Source of the DNA: a virus
Virus record (IMG/VR): IMGVR_UViG_3300021170_000017
Coordinates: 1-64,000 of that record
DNA: 64,000 nt
Reading direction: 5' to 3' (one strand)
Part shown: in pieces, positions 20,774-29,047 of the stretch
Position numbering within the stretch: position 1 is the first letter of the stretch
Layout of the letters: the number at the start of each line of letters is the position of its first letter
Notes under the pieces: model-generated
Databases searched by the model: none
What the model was told of the DNA's origin: nothing
The model's input: the letters and a program-made list of their open reading frames with translations, nothing else
Made by a program: the position numbers and the translations under genes

Positions 20774-21660
20774 TGACCGAGACCAAAATCGAGTGGTGTG
20801 ACTACAGTTTCAACGCTTGGTGGGGCTGCACCAAAGTCTCGCCGGCGTGCGATCACTGTTATGCCGAGACCTGGGCCAAGCGCACCGGGTTTCCCGACCT
20901 CTGGGGCGTCCAGGCCGGCCGGCGCACCTTCGGCGAGAAGCATTGGCTGGAACCGCTCAAGTGGGATATCAAAGCCCTGCGGATGGGCAATGTGACGCGA
21001 CCGCGCGTCTTCTGCAATTCCATGGCGGACGTCTTCGACAACCACGAGGGCGTGGTCCTGGCGCGCGAGCGCCTCTGGAGGCTGATCCGGGCCACGCAGG
21101 GCCTCGACTGGCTGATCCTGACCAAGCGCATCGGCAACGTCCACAAGATGCTGCCGCATGACTGGGAAGACGGGTATCCGAATGTCTGGCTCGGCATCTC
21201 GGTCTGCGAGCAGCGCGAAGCGGACCGCGACATCCCGAAGCTCTTGGACATCCCCGCGGCGGTGCGCTTCCTATCCTGCGAGCCGCTCTTGGGCCACATC
21301 GACCTCTTCCCGTTCCACCAGGGCTCCTGCATCGCCTGCGCGGGCGGCGGCGAAGTGGCGGCGTGCGGTCCGACCACGACGTTTCCGGAACATGACGACG
21401 GCCTCGAGCGCTGCTATGACTGCGGCGGTACCGGGCTCTGCGAGGACAATGAGGGCCTCGATTGGGTGATCGTGGGTGGCGAATCGGGCGCCGGCGCGCG
21501 CAGCATGAACGTCGACTGGGCGCTCAACATCGCCGCAGAATGCCGCTCGCAGGAGATCCCGTTCTTCATGAAACAGTTATCTCAGGCGGACACCAAGGAA
21601 TTTAAGGACTTCGGCTCGTTTCCCGAGCCGTTGCGGGTGCGTGAATGGCCGAAACCCTAA
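20773..21660 (+). CDS. Gp37/Gp68 family (DUF5131) protein
   Basis: 295 aa. IEWCDYSFNAWWGCTKVSP then ACDHCYAE gives the C-x-n-C-x2-C set typical of the family, annotated 'phage Gp37/Gp68' and related in pattern to radical SAM proteins. The later motifs LTKRIGNV, VWLGISVCEQ, LSCEPLLG and VIVGGESGAGAR match well. A Cys-rich insert (SCIACAGGGE, CYDCGGTGLC; about residues 180-225) looks like a small zinc ribbon. Biochemical role not established. Confidence 0.85.
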   Translation: MTETKIEWCDYSFNAWWGCTKVSPACDHCYAETWAKRTGFPDLWGVQAGRRTFGEKHWLEPLKWDIKALRMGNVTRPRVFCNSMADVFDNHEGVVLARERLWRLIRATQGLDWLILTKRIGNVHKMLPHDWEDGYPNVWLGISVCEQREADRDIPKLLDIPAAVRFLSCEPLLGHIDLFPFHQGSCIACAGGGEVAACGPTTTFPEHDDGLERCYDCGGTGLCEDNEGLDWVIVGGESGAGARSMNVDWALNIAAECRSQEIPFFMKQLSQADTKEFKDFGSFPEPLRVREWPKP

Positions 21661-22019
21661 CCCCAGCCGCCAAGCGGCAACTGTTTGACGATGAGACCGC
21701 GGAGCTGCGCCTCGCCAAGGTACGCGATCGCATCCGCAAGAACTTCCCGAACGAGCGCGCAGCGCTGCACTGGCGCCGCGACACGCCGACCCGGCTGGTG
21801 TCGATCTGCGGCCGGTTCGCCATCGAGAAGACCGGCGAGGGCGAGGCGCTGCGCTACACGGCGAAACTCTTGCCGCATTCGGTCATCGGCAATCGGCGGT
21901 TTTCCCTCGAGCAGGCCAAAGAGGACTGCAATAGCCATGCCTCACCACTACCGCTCGAACCCGCGCAGCCCGAGCTCGCGCCGGTAGTCGAGCGTGAACC
22001 GGGGAGCGATGACGAATGA
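21645..22019 (+). CDS. small early protein, unknown function
   Basis: 124 aa, overlapping the previous gene by 16 bases. Helical, charged N-terminus (ETAELRLAKVRDRIRKNF), then strands (TRLVSICGRFAIEK). The C-terminus is Pro/Glu-rich. Coupled by ATGA to the next gene. Confidence 0.7.
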   Translation: MAETLTPAAKRQLFDDETAELRLAKVRDRIRKNFPNERAALHWRRDTPTRLVSICGRFAIEKTGEGEALRYTAKLLPHSVIGNRRFSLEQAKEDCNSHASPLPLEPAQPELAPVVEREPGSDDE

Positions 22020-22249
22020 GCTTCGAGGTCGTGATCATCCGCAACAGCGACGGCAAGCGCGTGACCTACGTCGACACCGACGACTGGACCGTAGGTGCAG
22101 AGTTTCGCTGGACCGAAGGCAACCAGGCGTGCGATTGCAACCGCCGCGGCTACTTCCTGTTCCTCGAAGGCGATCCTGACCCGGACTATGGCCAGTGCGG
22201 CGACACCGAATTCTCCGTGATCTTGCCCAAGGAGAAACCCCGTGAATGA
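22016..22249 (+). CDS. small phage protein, unknown function
   Basis: 77 aa. Beta-rich (SFEVVIIRNSDGKRVTYV) with CDCN near residue 40 and GDPDPDYGQCGDTEFSVIL. ATGA overlap at its start. Similar small acidic proteins occur in phage early regions; function unknown. Confidence 0.7.
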   Translation: MSFEVVIIRNSDGKRVTYVDTDDWTVGAEFRWTEGNQACDCNRRGYFLFLEGDPDPDYGQCGDTEFSVILPKEKPRE

Positions 22250-22352
22250 CGACGACATGATGGAGTCGATGATCGGCGCGCTGCTGGTCATGGGCCTGGT
22301 CGTGCTCCTGATCTGGTTTGGCTTGCCACTCGTGGAGGACTATTTCCGATGA
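22242..22352 (+). CDS. 36-residue single-span membrane peptide
   Basis: GTG start at 22242 with AAGGAG seven bases upstream, reading MNDDDMMESM then one hydrophobic helix (GALLVMGLVVLLIWFGL) and a short tail. It overlaps the genes on both sides (ATGA at its end). Small phage membrane peptide of unknown role. Confidence 0.55.
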   Translation: MNDDDMMESMIGALLVMGLVVLLIWFGLPLVEDYFR

Positions 22353-22948
22353 AACTCATGGTCTACGACGCAGAGATCAAGCACGCCATCCCCGAGCGCG
22401 GCCGCGCCAACTTGGACGGCATCCAATACTGTGACGGCTGGGGCGATCGCATCGGCATGGGCGTGTCGGTCATCTGCGCCTACGTCTGGGGCGACGGGTA
22501 TCGGGTGTTCCTCGAGGATAACTTCGAGGCGTTCAAGACCCTCGCCGAGGACCCAAACACCCTCTGCATCGGCTTCAATAACCGCATATTCGACGATCTC
22601 CTGGTCCGGGATGCGCTAGGCGTGGTTATCGACCAGGACCGCTCCTTCGACCTCCTACGCGCCGTACGGGTCGCCCGCGGGGACAATCCGAGCGCGCCCG
22701 GCAGGGTCTCGCTCGACACCCTCTGCAAGGCGAACTTTCTACCCGGCAAGTCGGGGAGCGGGGCGTTCGCGCCCATCCTCTGGCAGAAGGGCAAGCGCGG
22801 GCAGGTGATCGACTATTGCCTGAACGATGTCATGCAGACCACGCAGCTCATTGAGCTCGTGATGACCGGCCGACTGCGGGATCCAGAGAACGGCCGCATC
22901 CTACCCGTGACCATCCCTGGGGAAATCGTTCGGGAGGACGTCGCATGA
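22349..22948 (+). CDS. DEDDy-type 3'-5' exonuclease-like protein
   Basis: 199 aa. D7 and E9 (VYDAEI), D82 (GFNNRIFDD) and the Y156/D160 pair (YCLNDV) match the four acidic residues and Tyr of the DEDDy exonuclease superfamily (RNase D, DnaQ and DNA polymerase proofreading types). The metal-binding acids are all present, so activity is plausible. Substrate could be DNA or RNA. It likely acts in replication, repair or host nucleic-acid turnover. Confidence 0.75.
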   Translation: MKLMVYDAEIKHAIPERGRANLDGIQYCDGWGDRIGMGVSVICAYVWGDGYRVFLEDNFEAFKTLAEDPNTLCIGFNNRIFDDLLVRDALGVVIDQDRSFDLLRAVRVARGDNPSAPGRVSLDTLCKANFLPGKSGSGAFAPILWQKGKRGQVIDYCLNDVMQTTQLIELVMTGRLRDPENGRILPVTIPGEIVREDVA

Positions 22949-23184
22949 GCGACCCGGGCGTTTGCTATTGCGGGGCATACGGCGGCGGCAAGCACACCCT
23001 CTCGGCACGCTGCAAGCCGACGCCTCCGGCCCTCGTCACCGATATGCAGCGGCTCGATTCCCGTCTGAGCCAGGCCGCCTATCGCCTCAAGATGGCGAAC
23101 GAGGAACTGCACCGTGCCGAGGTAGAACACCGGCTAGCGGGCGAGGCCGTCGACGCCGAACTCGCCCGCTTAGGAGGCCGCTGA
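22945..23184 (+). CDS. small Cys-containing protein
   Basis: 79 aa. CYCGAYGGGKHTLSARCK at the start resembles a zinc knuckle, followed by a long helix (RLKMANEELHRAEVEHRL). ATGA overlaps on both sides. Function unknown. Confidence 0.7.
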   Translation: MSDPGVCYCGAYGGGKHTLSARCKPTPPALVTDMQRLDSRLSQAAYRLKMANEELHRAEVEHRLAGEAVDAELARLGGR

Positions 23185-23501
23185 TGCCATTCTTCCGCAT
23201 GCCCGACGGCAGTGTCTGCCACGTCCGCATGGCCAAAGGCCGCTCGCGGCGCTGCACGGTCTGCAAGTTCCAGACGGTCCAAGTGCGCCTGCGCGAGTGC
23301 GATTTCCTGCTGCCCAACGGCAAGACCTGCGACAAACTGATGTGCATCGACTGCGCGCATCACGTGGGCCCGAACCGCGACCTCTGTCCCGAGCACTTCT
23401 TGCACCGCGAGGGCATGACCGCAGCCGAGCTCGACGCACACTGGGCCGAGATCGACGACCTGTTCGACCGCACTGACTGGCCACCGGAGAAACGACCATG
23501 A
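23184..23501 (+). CDS. zinc-ribbon protein
   Basis: 105 aa from the ATG at 23184 (overlapping the previous stop). CTVC (34-37 region), C-x-n-C, CIDCAHH and CPEH give a likely two-zinc ribbon. The C-terminus is acidic helix (AHWAEIDDLFDRTDW). May bind RNA, DNA or proteins. Common type among early phage genes. Confidence 0.75.
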   Translation: MPFFRMPDGSVCHVRMAKGRSRRCTVCKFQTVQVRLRECDFLLPNGKTCDKLMCIDCAHHVGPNRDLCPEHFLHREGMTAAELDAHWAEIDDLFDRTDWPPEKRP

Positions 23502-23716
23502 CCGATAAAGCCTGGATCACGATGACCGTCGAGCCCTACGAACTGGTGGCGCTCGTCGACTGGCACCTCGAGCAGAAGCGCGTGTGCGCCATAGACGAGA
23601 GGTTCGAGCAGGCCGAGGTGCACCGCAAGCGCGCGCTCGAGCTCATGAAACTGCGCGAGGCAGCCGGCGAGACGCGCCGGATCGCCGCCGAAGCCGCGAA
23701 GAAGGATCCGCCATGA
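23498..23716 (+). CDS. small helical protein
   Basis: 72 aa, start MTDKAWITMTVEPYELVAL in an ATGA overlap. Long amphipathic helices (RFEQAEVHRKRALELMKLR). No motif recognised. Confidence 0.7.
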   Translation: MTDKAWITMTVEPYELVALVDWHLEQKRVCAIDERFEQAEVHRKRALELMKLREAAGETRRIAAEAAKKDPP

Positions 23717-23787
23717 CCGACAAGATCGGTACCGCCGGCCGCGCCGTGATCGGCGCACTGCTCACAGCGTTCGATGCCGCCAAGTAG
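23713..23787 (+). CDS. 24-residue peptide, possible
   Basis: ATG in an ATGA overlap, reading MTDKIGTAGRAVIGALLTAF and ending DAAK. A short amphipathic/hydrophobic peptide. Start spacing and coupling support it, but it is too short to judge by codon use. Confidence 0.4.
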   Translation: MTDKIGTAGRAVIGALLTAFDAAK

Positions 23788-23802
23788 CAGCTCCCAGTCG
23801 GC

Positions 23803-24054
23803 ATGCGCGAGTGCACTATCCTCCACATGGAGTGCGAGAAAGGCCACAGCTGGCTCACCGCCACGAACTGGGTCCAGCACCCGTGTCCCACCTGCCAGCG
23901 CCAGGCGCTCGAGAAGGCCGGCGACATTCTGGCCCACCAGTTGATGTACGGCGAGCACGCGGCCGAGTTGGCCGCATGGTGGGCAGCGCGCGATAACAAG
24001 TGCAGTTACTGCGACCCACTTCATCCCGAGGAGGGACCAGCCCATGGCCTATGA
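23803..24054 (+). CDS. small zinc-type Cys/His protein
   Basis: 83 aa. ECEKGHSW, CPTCQRQ and CSYCD supply Cys/His for one or two zinc sites. A Trp-rich helix (AHQLMYGEHAAELAAWWAA) lies between. Overlaps the next gene by 11 bases. Confidence 0.7.
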   Translation: MRECTILHMECEKGHSWLTATNWVQHPCPTCQRQALEKAGDILAHQLMYGEHAAELAAWWAARDNKCSYCDPLHPEEGPAHGL

Positions 24055-24532
24055 ACCCGACGAGCGGATCCTCGAAGCCTGCCCAGGCTGCGGCAGTGGC
24101 CGTCTGGCGTGCGTCCTTGGCACCAGCGAGGCGCTCGACTTCTGCATGGCCTGCCACCGCGTCTGGGAGCGGCTGCCGGCGGGCGAGCCCTACACCATCG
24201 ACGGCGAACAATTGGCCTTCAAGGTCCCCTGCGATAACTGCGCCTACCGCGGCGACTCCAAAGAGCGCGCGGACCCCAGAGGCTGGGCGGAGCTCCAGTC
24301 GATGCTGGCGCACGGTGGGGAGTTCTACTGCCACAAAGGCGTGCCGTTCAATCCCCTGACCGGCGGCGCTGACGGGTTCGAGTTCCCCCGGAAGGAAGCG
24401 ACCGTGGACCTGGCCGGCAAGTGCCACCCGTATCAGCAGTACGACAAAGACCGCATGCGGCTTTGCCGTGGATATCTCAACGCCCACATTGGACCCCTGG
24501 TCAAAAGGATGTTCTCCCATGCCCAAAATTGA
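24044..24532 (+). CDS. zinc-type Cys-rich protein
   Basis: 162 aa. CPGCGSG (13-19), CMACHRVW, CDNCAYRG and later single Cys residues (YCHKG, KCHPY) suggest two zinc-ribbon sites. The middle is acidic and Gly-rich. Same type as its neighbours, so possibly part of an early takeover set; function unknown. Confidence 0.7.
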   Translation: MAYEPDERILEACPGCGSGRLACVLGTSEALDFCMACHRVWERLPAGEPYTIDGEQLAFKVPCDNCAYRGDSKERADPRGWAELQSMLAHGGEFYCHKGVPFNPLTGGADGFEFPRKEATVDLAGKCHPYQQYDKDRMRLCRGYLNAHIGPLVKRMFSHAQN

Positions 24533-24740
24533 AGGCCGCAAGGTCATCGCCCAGAAGAACCTGCCGATGCGGATCCCGCTCTGGCCGACCTTGACCACCT
24601 GGCTGCTCCTCGACCGCTTCCACGCGCCCGAGTGGCTGGCGGGCATCATGATCTTCTTGATCGCGTTCGCCTGGCTCGTCTGGTTTCGCGATATGTACAC
24701 CCGCGTCGACGTCGACGTCCTCACCAACCGTAGGGAATAG
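24519..24740 (+). CDS. small two-span membrane protein
   Basis: 73 aa. MPKIEGRKVIAQKN then a short hydrophobic turn (PTLTTWLLLDRF) and a strong helix (LAGIMIFLIAFAWLVWF). Starts within the end of the previous gene. Function unknown. Confidence 0.65.
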   Translation: MPKIEGRKVIAQKNLPMRIPLWPTLTTWLLLDRFHAPEWLAGIMIFLIAFAWLVWFRDMYTRVDVDVLTNRRE

Positions 24741-24743
24741 AAC

Positions 24744-25427
24744 ATGCAAAAACTCTCCGTCTCCAAGCGCCGCGGCGACATCGGCGGCTCGATCGTCAAC
24801 CGCACCCAGATGCACGGCAAAAAGGAAAAGGTGCCGGCGATCTCCGTGCCCGTGGGCGGGATCATTCTCACGCCCGAGGAGTTCTGCGCGCTGATGCAGG
24901 ACCCGCATGCGTACGAGGCGTTCTTCACCGACGAGCGCAGCCAGGTCATGGAGCCGCGCTTCCCCGGCATGGACCCGATCACCATCTCGGATAAGTTCGA
25001 AGGCGCGAAGGCGACCATCAAGCCGGAGGACGCCGAGGATGCGGTCATTTTGAAGCCGGCAACCATCGGGTCGATCGTCATCACACCCCTGGGCGCGCAG
25101 CCGATCATGAAGTGCATGATCTCCGGCGTCCCCGATGTCCACCTGCAGACGCTGACGCTGCTCAATAAACGCTGCACGATATCGATTCTGAACGGGGCAC
25201 TGGCCGACCGGGACGAGAAGCAAAAAGACCTGCCGCTCGCCGGCGGGGGACCCAACGTCGACGGTACAGACGTACCCGACAGCAACGAGGCCGTCGATCC
25301 GCCGACGCTCGCGGACGCCAACAAGGAAGAGGCGGAGGCCACCGCGAGCGCCATGGGCCAGCAGATCGGCCGCTCAGATCGCGCGCAGAAGGCCAAGAAG
25401 GCGCGGGCGGCGAGGACCAAGAAATGA
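24744..25427 (+). CDS. conserved early protein, unknown function
   Basis: 227 aa. A beta/alpha domain in residues 1-165 (IVNRTQMHGKKEKVPAI, GIILTPEEFCALM, TIGSIVITPLGAQPIMKCM) is followed by an acidic linker and a basic Lys/Ala tail (AQKAKKARAARTKK). The largest protein in this stretch besides the Gp37/68 gene. I recognise no family. The basic tail suggests nucleic-acid contact. Confidence 0.75.
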   Translation: MQKLSVSKRRGDIGGSIVNRTQMHGKKEKVPAISVPVGGIILTPEEFCALMQDPHAYEAFFTDERSQVMEPRFPGMDPITISDKFEGAKATIKPEDAEDAVILKPATIGSIVITPLGAQPIMKCMISGVPDVHLQTLTLLNKRCTISILNGALADRDEKQKDLPLAGGGPNVDGTDVPDSNEAVDPPTLADANKEEAEATASAMGQQIGRSDRAQKAKKARAARTKK

Positions 25428-25882
25428 CGACATCCCCGTCCTTCGAACGCTGCAGCATGTGTCCACTTCCGGCGGGGCACATCTCGCCTTGCGAAATCCC
25501 GGTTCCGATGCTGGCCACGCACCATCCGATCGGATCGGCCGAGGAGTGCCACAGCCGACGGGTGCGGTTCGATAAGTACTTCGCCATGCAGCAGTTGCTC
25601 ATGGAAATCGTCGCTGCGGCGCCCGAGGACAACCACGCCATGCAGTTCCAGAGTAAAGCCAGGGAAATCCTTGCCGGCATGGTGCGGCCGCGTGGGCCCG
25701 CGGTGCGCAGTAAGGAGCGGGCGGACGAGCTCGAGACTCTGGTCCTCGCCTATCGCGTCGCCTCGGGCGTGTTCCCCGTCGAGTCGCCGCATCTGCCGGA
25801 GGCGCGTACGCTGATCGTCGAGGCCCTCAAGGCATGGGAACGCGCGCATCCGCCGGCGCCACTCGATCCGCTACTCCTATGA
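25424..25882 (+). CDS. Cys-containing early protein
   Basis: 152 aa. CSMCPLPAGHISPC at the N-terminus and ATHHP may bind zinc. The rest is helical (FAMQQLLMEIVAAAPEDN; ETLVLAYRVASGVFPVE). ATGA overlap on both sides. Function unknown. Confidence 0.7.
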   Translation: MTTSPSFERCSMCPLPAGHISPCEIPVPMLATHHPIGSAEECHSRRVRFDKYFAMQQLLMEIVAAAPEDNHAMQFQSKAREILAGMVRPRGPAVRSKERADELETLVLAYRVASGVFPVESPHLPEARTLIVEALKAWERAHPPAPLDPLLL

Positions 25883-26124
25883 GCATGCCCCATCAGTGTC
25901 GATGCGGGACCTGCGGTCTTGAGTTCATGCCACAGGTGCCGGACCCATTGGACGCCGCCAATCTCGCCACCTACAACCGTGAGCAGGGCGTCAGACTATT
26001 GGCTGCGGCCATCATCAAGATCGCACCCAACGAGGCGCAGCAGATCGCCCAGCGCTGGGAGCAGCTGCGGGAGTCGGAGCAACGCGCGCTCGATGATTTC
26101 TTGGCCGTGCTGCGCGCACCATGA
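25879..26124 (+). CDS. small zinc-knuckle plus helical protein
   Basis: 81 aa from the ATG at 25879 (ATGA overlap). CRCGTCGLEF is a Cys cluster; the rest is helix (EAQQIAQRWEQLRESEQRAL). Function unknown. Confidence 0.7.
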   Translation: MSMPHQCRCGTCGLEFMPQVPDPLDAANLATYNREQGVRLLAAAIIKIAPNEAQQIAQRWEQLRESEQRALDDFLAVLRAP

Positions 26125-26432
26125 GCGCGACGGATAAATGCGCCTGGGACCATGACGGCACGGGCGTCTATACGCTGGGCTGCGACGGTGGGGATTACTA
26201 CGGATCGCAGAATGGCGACTTCGATGCGCCGCCTGACTTCATGATTTATTGCTTCAACTGCGGTAAGGAAATTGACTGGTCGGCAGTGAACGACCAGGAC
26301 GAAGAGCAAGCGACGCGGCCCGATGTCGTGGCGAAACACGCGCACCAGGGGTCAGTCGGAATCGATCGGGGGGAGACCTGCTTGCACTGCGGTAAGGACA
26401 TGCACGACCCGGTGCACGACGTCGGCCCATAA
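26121..26432 (+). CDS. last gene of rightward operon, two Cys pairs
   Basis: 103 aa. CFNCGKEIDW and CLHCGKDMHD are two C-x2-C-G-K zinc-ribbon knuckles about 45 residues apart, probably sharing one or two zinc ions. The first 40 residues are acidic and Gly/Tyr-rich. It ends right at a strong terminator. Function unknown. Confidence 0.75.
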   Translation: MSATDKCAWDHDGTGVYTLGCDGGDYYGSQNGDFDAPPDFMIYCFNCGKEIDWSAVNDQDEEQATRPDVVAKHAHQGSVGIDRGETCLHCGKDMHDPVHDVGP

Positions 26433-26461
26433 AAAAGCCGCCTGGGGTCACCAGGCGGCTT
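26431..26461. terminator. bidirectional intrinsic terminator
   Basis: Perfect 11-bp stem AAGCCGCCTGG (26435-26445) and CCAGGCGGCTT (26451-26461) with a five-base loop. A-run at 26431-26436 gives a six-T tail when read leftward and a short TTAAG when read rightward. It separates the end of the rightward operon from the end of the leftward packaging operon and probably serves both, strongest for the leftward one. Confidence 0.85.
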
Positions 26462-26517
26462 AAGTCCATTTGCAACGATCAACACAAGGCGAGCCGGACT
26501 CTACCCGCTTTTGCTTC

Positions 26518-27057
26518 CTACTGGAAGGTCGCTGCTAGGACCGGTGCGGCCGGAGGCGCGACGGTCACGGAGGCCGGAGCGACTTCGGCGTTCGACAAAG
26601 GGCTGATATTGCCCGCCGTGTCCGTCACGAACACCGTGTAGGTGTCGCCCGGGTTGGCCGAGGGGTCCGTGAAGGTGAGGTCCGTCGGCAGCAGGCCCGC
26701 GCCGGCAACCGCGCTGTTGGTCTGCAGCGTGGTCTCGGGTCCGAGCACCGGCGGTGTGCCGGTCGAGCGCTCAACCTGGTAAGTGATCGACGCGATGTCG
26801 GTGGCCGCGAGCGGCGAGCCGTCCGTGCGGGTCGTCGGGATGGTAGCAACGAGAATGGCTTTCATGGAATCTCCTGAAATGTCGAAGGTAGCCGCCAGTT
26901 TGGGCGCGGCCGGGGTTGGAAGGAAACGCCGCAAGATGGTGCGGACCAGTTGGTCGACCAGTTCGAGATTCGCCTCGAGCTGCCTCAGCCTTCGACTCTC
27001 AAATTGTTCGATGCGCTCTAAGCGCGTAAGCCGGCGGTCGATATCGTGTTCGTTCAT
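26518..27057 (-). CDS. coiled-coil plus FnIII-like protein
   Basis: 179 aa from the ATG at 27057. Residues 1-45 are a coiled coil (RLTRLERIEQFESRRLRQL) and 65-179 an Ig/FnIII-like beta domain (ITYQVERSTGT, GDTYTVFVTDTAGNISP). An internal ATG at 26865 has a good AGGAG five bases upstream, so a 115-residue short form may also be made. The motif APxLAATF occurs at residue ~54 and again at the C-terminus. May be a virion decoration or fibre-like protein; last gene of the packaging operon. Confidence 0.65.
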   Translation of the reverse strand: MNEHDIDRRLTRLERIEQFESRRLRQLEANLELVDQLVRTILRRFLPTPAAPKLAATFDISGDSMKAILVATIPTTRTDGSPLAATDIASITYQVERSTGTPPVLGPETTLQTNSAVAGAGLLPTDLTFTDPSANPGDTYTVFVTDTAGNISPLSNAEVAPASVTVAPPAAPVLAATFQ

Positions 27058-27184
27058 GGCGCGCACACTCTACAGCGGTCAGATGACGGTAGAAAGGCTC
27101 AAACGATGTCGGCGCTATCCTATACGACGATTGGCCATTGTCGCATGCCAGCGACCGGCATCCGCGGTGGTAGAATCCGCGCCC

Positions 27185-27412
27185 ATGAAGTCTATGCGCA
27201 CCATTGCGGTCGAGATTCGTCACAACGACGAGGCGCTCGGCCGTGTCTATCACAATGGCGCGGTCGAAGTGCACGATGAGGTGCCGGGCGCTGAACCCCG
27301 TTTCTGGATCGGCGCGCGTGCCTGGCACGCCGGCATGCACTCACGCATACCGCTTAGCCGGAAGTTTCTTCCAAGCCCAGGGCGACACATCGTCCCGTTC
27401 GTCATCCGGTAA
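27185..27412 (+). CDS. possible small gene opposite the terminase 3' end
   Basis: 75 aa, MKSMRTIAVEIRHNDEALGR with a regular strand/helix pattern (WIGARAWHAGMHSRI). It lies in the 283-base gap between two leftward genes and overlaps the last 72 bases of the terminase gene on the other strand. A TAGAAT lies 8 bases before the ATG, but no ribosome site is seen. Could be chance; kept at low confidence because the gap is otherwise empty. Confidence 0.3.
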   Translation: MKSMRTIAVEIRHNDEALGRVYHNGAVEVHDEVPGAEPRFWIGARAWHAGMHSRIPLSRKFLPSPGRHIVPFVIR

Positions 27413-29011
27413 CTGCAAGTCATGGTAGCGCCGGGCGTACATCCAGACGATGACGCAGGTGGAGACATAGTCGTCGTGGTCACCGTTCGGGAACTTGGAG
27501 CACTCCTCCATGACCGCGTAGGAGAACGGCCGCGGCGGGTACCAGACGCAGCCCTTCTCGAGCATCAGGGACGCCGAGTTCGCGCGGGCCACGAGATCCC
27601 CTTCCTTGCCCTGCTTGCCGGATGACCCCGAGAGCTTGACGCCCTTGATCGGCAGGCGCTTCTTGCGCAGCTCCTGGATCAGGCTGTGCCCGGAGACCTT
27701 CTTTTCGATCAAGATCAGGTTCGGGGCGAACTCCAAGTTCATCTCGATGGCTTTCTTGCGCAGGTCCGGATAGCTATAGCGCTCCTGGACTGCGTCGAGC
27801 AGCATGATGCTGGTGCGCGTCTGCCCGAGCACGGGCTTGCCCGTATTCTTGTCCATGAACTGTTCGGTGTAACTGAACGTCCCCCAGGTCGTGCAGGCCG
27901 AGAAGTCATCCTGCTCCTCCTCCTCGAGCGCGGTGTCCCACACCTGGATGATCTGGTCGAAGCGCGGCATGGGGCGCTCCTCGCCGGCGTTCGCCCGCCA
28001 TTGCGGCTGCACCCACGGCCGCCACCAGTGACGCTTCAAGATCAAGCCGCCTGTGCCCGCGGGGCGCTGGTTGTGCTGCGCCTGCCAGGCGGCCTCCGAC
28101 ATGATCCGTTTCTCGGCGTTGACGGTCTTCGCCGACATGCGCTTGGGGTCCAGGACTTCGCGCTCCTGGGTCCGCGGGTCCTCGAAGATGGGCTTGGCGT
28201 CAGGGAGGGGCCCGTCGCCTTTGTTCAAAAACGTGATGGTCTTGCGGGCCGGGTCGTACTCCTGGGGGATGATGAAATGGCACCAACGGCTGCCCTCTTG
28301 CTCGAGGACGTGGCCGAAGATGTCCATGTCGTGCGTGCGCTGACCCACGTACACCTTGCGGGCCTGGTCGGGGTTGTTCAGACGCGAGCGCCAGGCGTTG
28401 TCGTGCCAGGCCAAGGCGTTATGGCGGGTCTTGTCCGACTCGATCTTCTTGGCGTCGTGCGGGTCGTCGAGAATCTGAATGGTGCCGCCGACACCCGTGA
28501 TGCGGCCCTGCAGGGAGCCGATCATCCGGTAGCCGCCCTTGCGGTTGCGGTACATGCCGGCGGTGTTCTCGTCGTCGTAGAGTTCGATTTCCCCTGGGTA
28601 TTGCGTCTTCCACCACTCGGACTCGATGAGGCGGCGGGAGAGAATCGAGGCATCGCGCGCGAGCTGGTCGTCGACGCCGGCGGAGAGGAACTGCTCACCG
28701 GGTTCGTGCAGCCAGTGCCAGTCGGGCCAGAGCACGGAGACCAGCATGGTCTTCGACATGCGCGGCGGGACGTTGATCATCAGGAACCGGATCTCGCCTA
28801 AGGTCACGTAGGCTAAGTGATCGCAGATGGCGTCCATGTGCCAGTTCCACACCATCTTCTGCGGCTGCAGCGTCGCCCAGGCGCGCTTCGCGAATGTGCG
28901 TAACGAGCGGCGCGCCTCTTCGGCGGCGACTTGGGTCAGGTAGGCGCGGACGTGGCCAGGGGTGAGTTCCGCACGAGGCGGCAGCAAATCGCCGGAGAGC
29001 AGTTCGTACAT
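27341..29011 (-). CDS. terL: terminase large subunit
   Basis: 556 aa. ATPase domain: Walker A variant PPRMSKT (82-88), Walker B ILDDPHD (180-186). Nuclease domain: acidic residues D359 (VWDT), E436 (LIEKK) and D511/D513/D514 (GDHDDYVS), as in RNase H-fold terminase nucleases. It cuts concatemeric DNA and pumps it into the procapsid through the portal. The large N-terminal lead (1-75) is typical. No frameshift. Shares an operon with the small terminase and the VRR-NUC nuclease. Confidence 0.95.
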   Translation of the reverse strand: MYELLSGDLLPPRAELTPGHVRAYLTQVAAEEARRSLRTFAKRAWATLQPQKMVWNWHMDAICDHLAYVTLGEIRFLMINVPPRMSKTMLVSVLWPDWHWLHEPGEQFLSAGVDDQLARDASILSRRLIESEWWKTQYPGEIELYDDENTAGMYRNRKGGYRMIGSLQGRITGVGGTIQILDDPHDAKKIESDKTRHNALAWHDNAWRSRLNNPDQARKVYVGQRTHDMDIFGHVLEQEGSRWCHFIIPQEYDPARKTITFLNKGDGPLPDAKPIFEDPRTQEREVLDPKRMSAKTVNAEKRIMSEAAWQAQHNQRPAGTGGLILKRHWWRPWVQPQWRANAGEERPMPRFDQIIQVWDTALEEEEQDDFSACTTWGTFSYTEQFMDKNTGKPVLGQTRTSIMLLDAVQERYSYPDLRKKAIEMNLEFAPNLILIEKKVSGHSLIQELRKKRLPIKGVKLSGSSGKQGKEGDLVARANSASLMLEKGCVWYPPRPFSYAVMEECSKFPNGDHDDYVSTCVIVWMYARRYHDLQLPDDERDDVSPWAWKKLPAKRYA

Positions 29012-29047
29012 CTACATCTCAGGCCCCTTGAGCCTGGCGGGTTTTAT

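Noticed and set aside
23855-25849. Leftward open frame of 664 codons opposite the rightward operon
   Set aside because: It is antisense to several ATGA-coupled small genes with good Cys-pair motifs; its sequence is the low-complexity type made by high-GC antisense frames.
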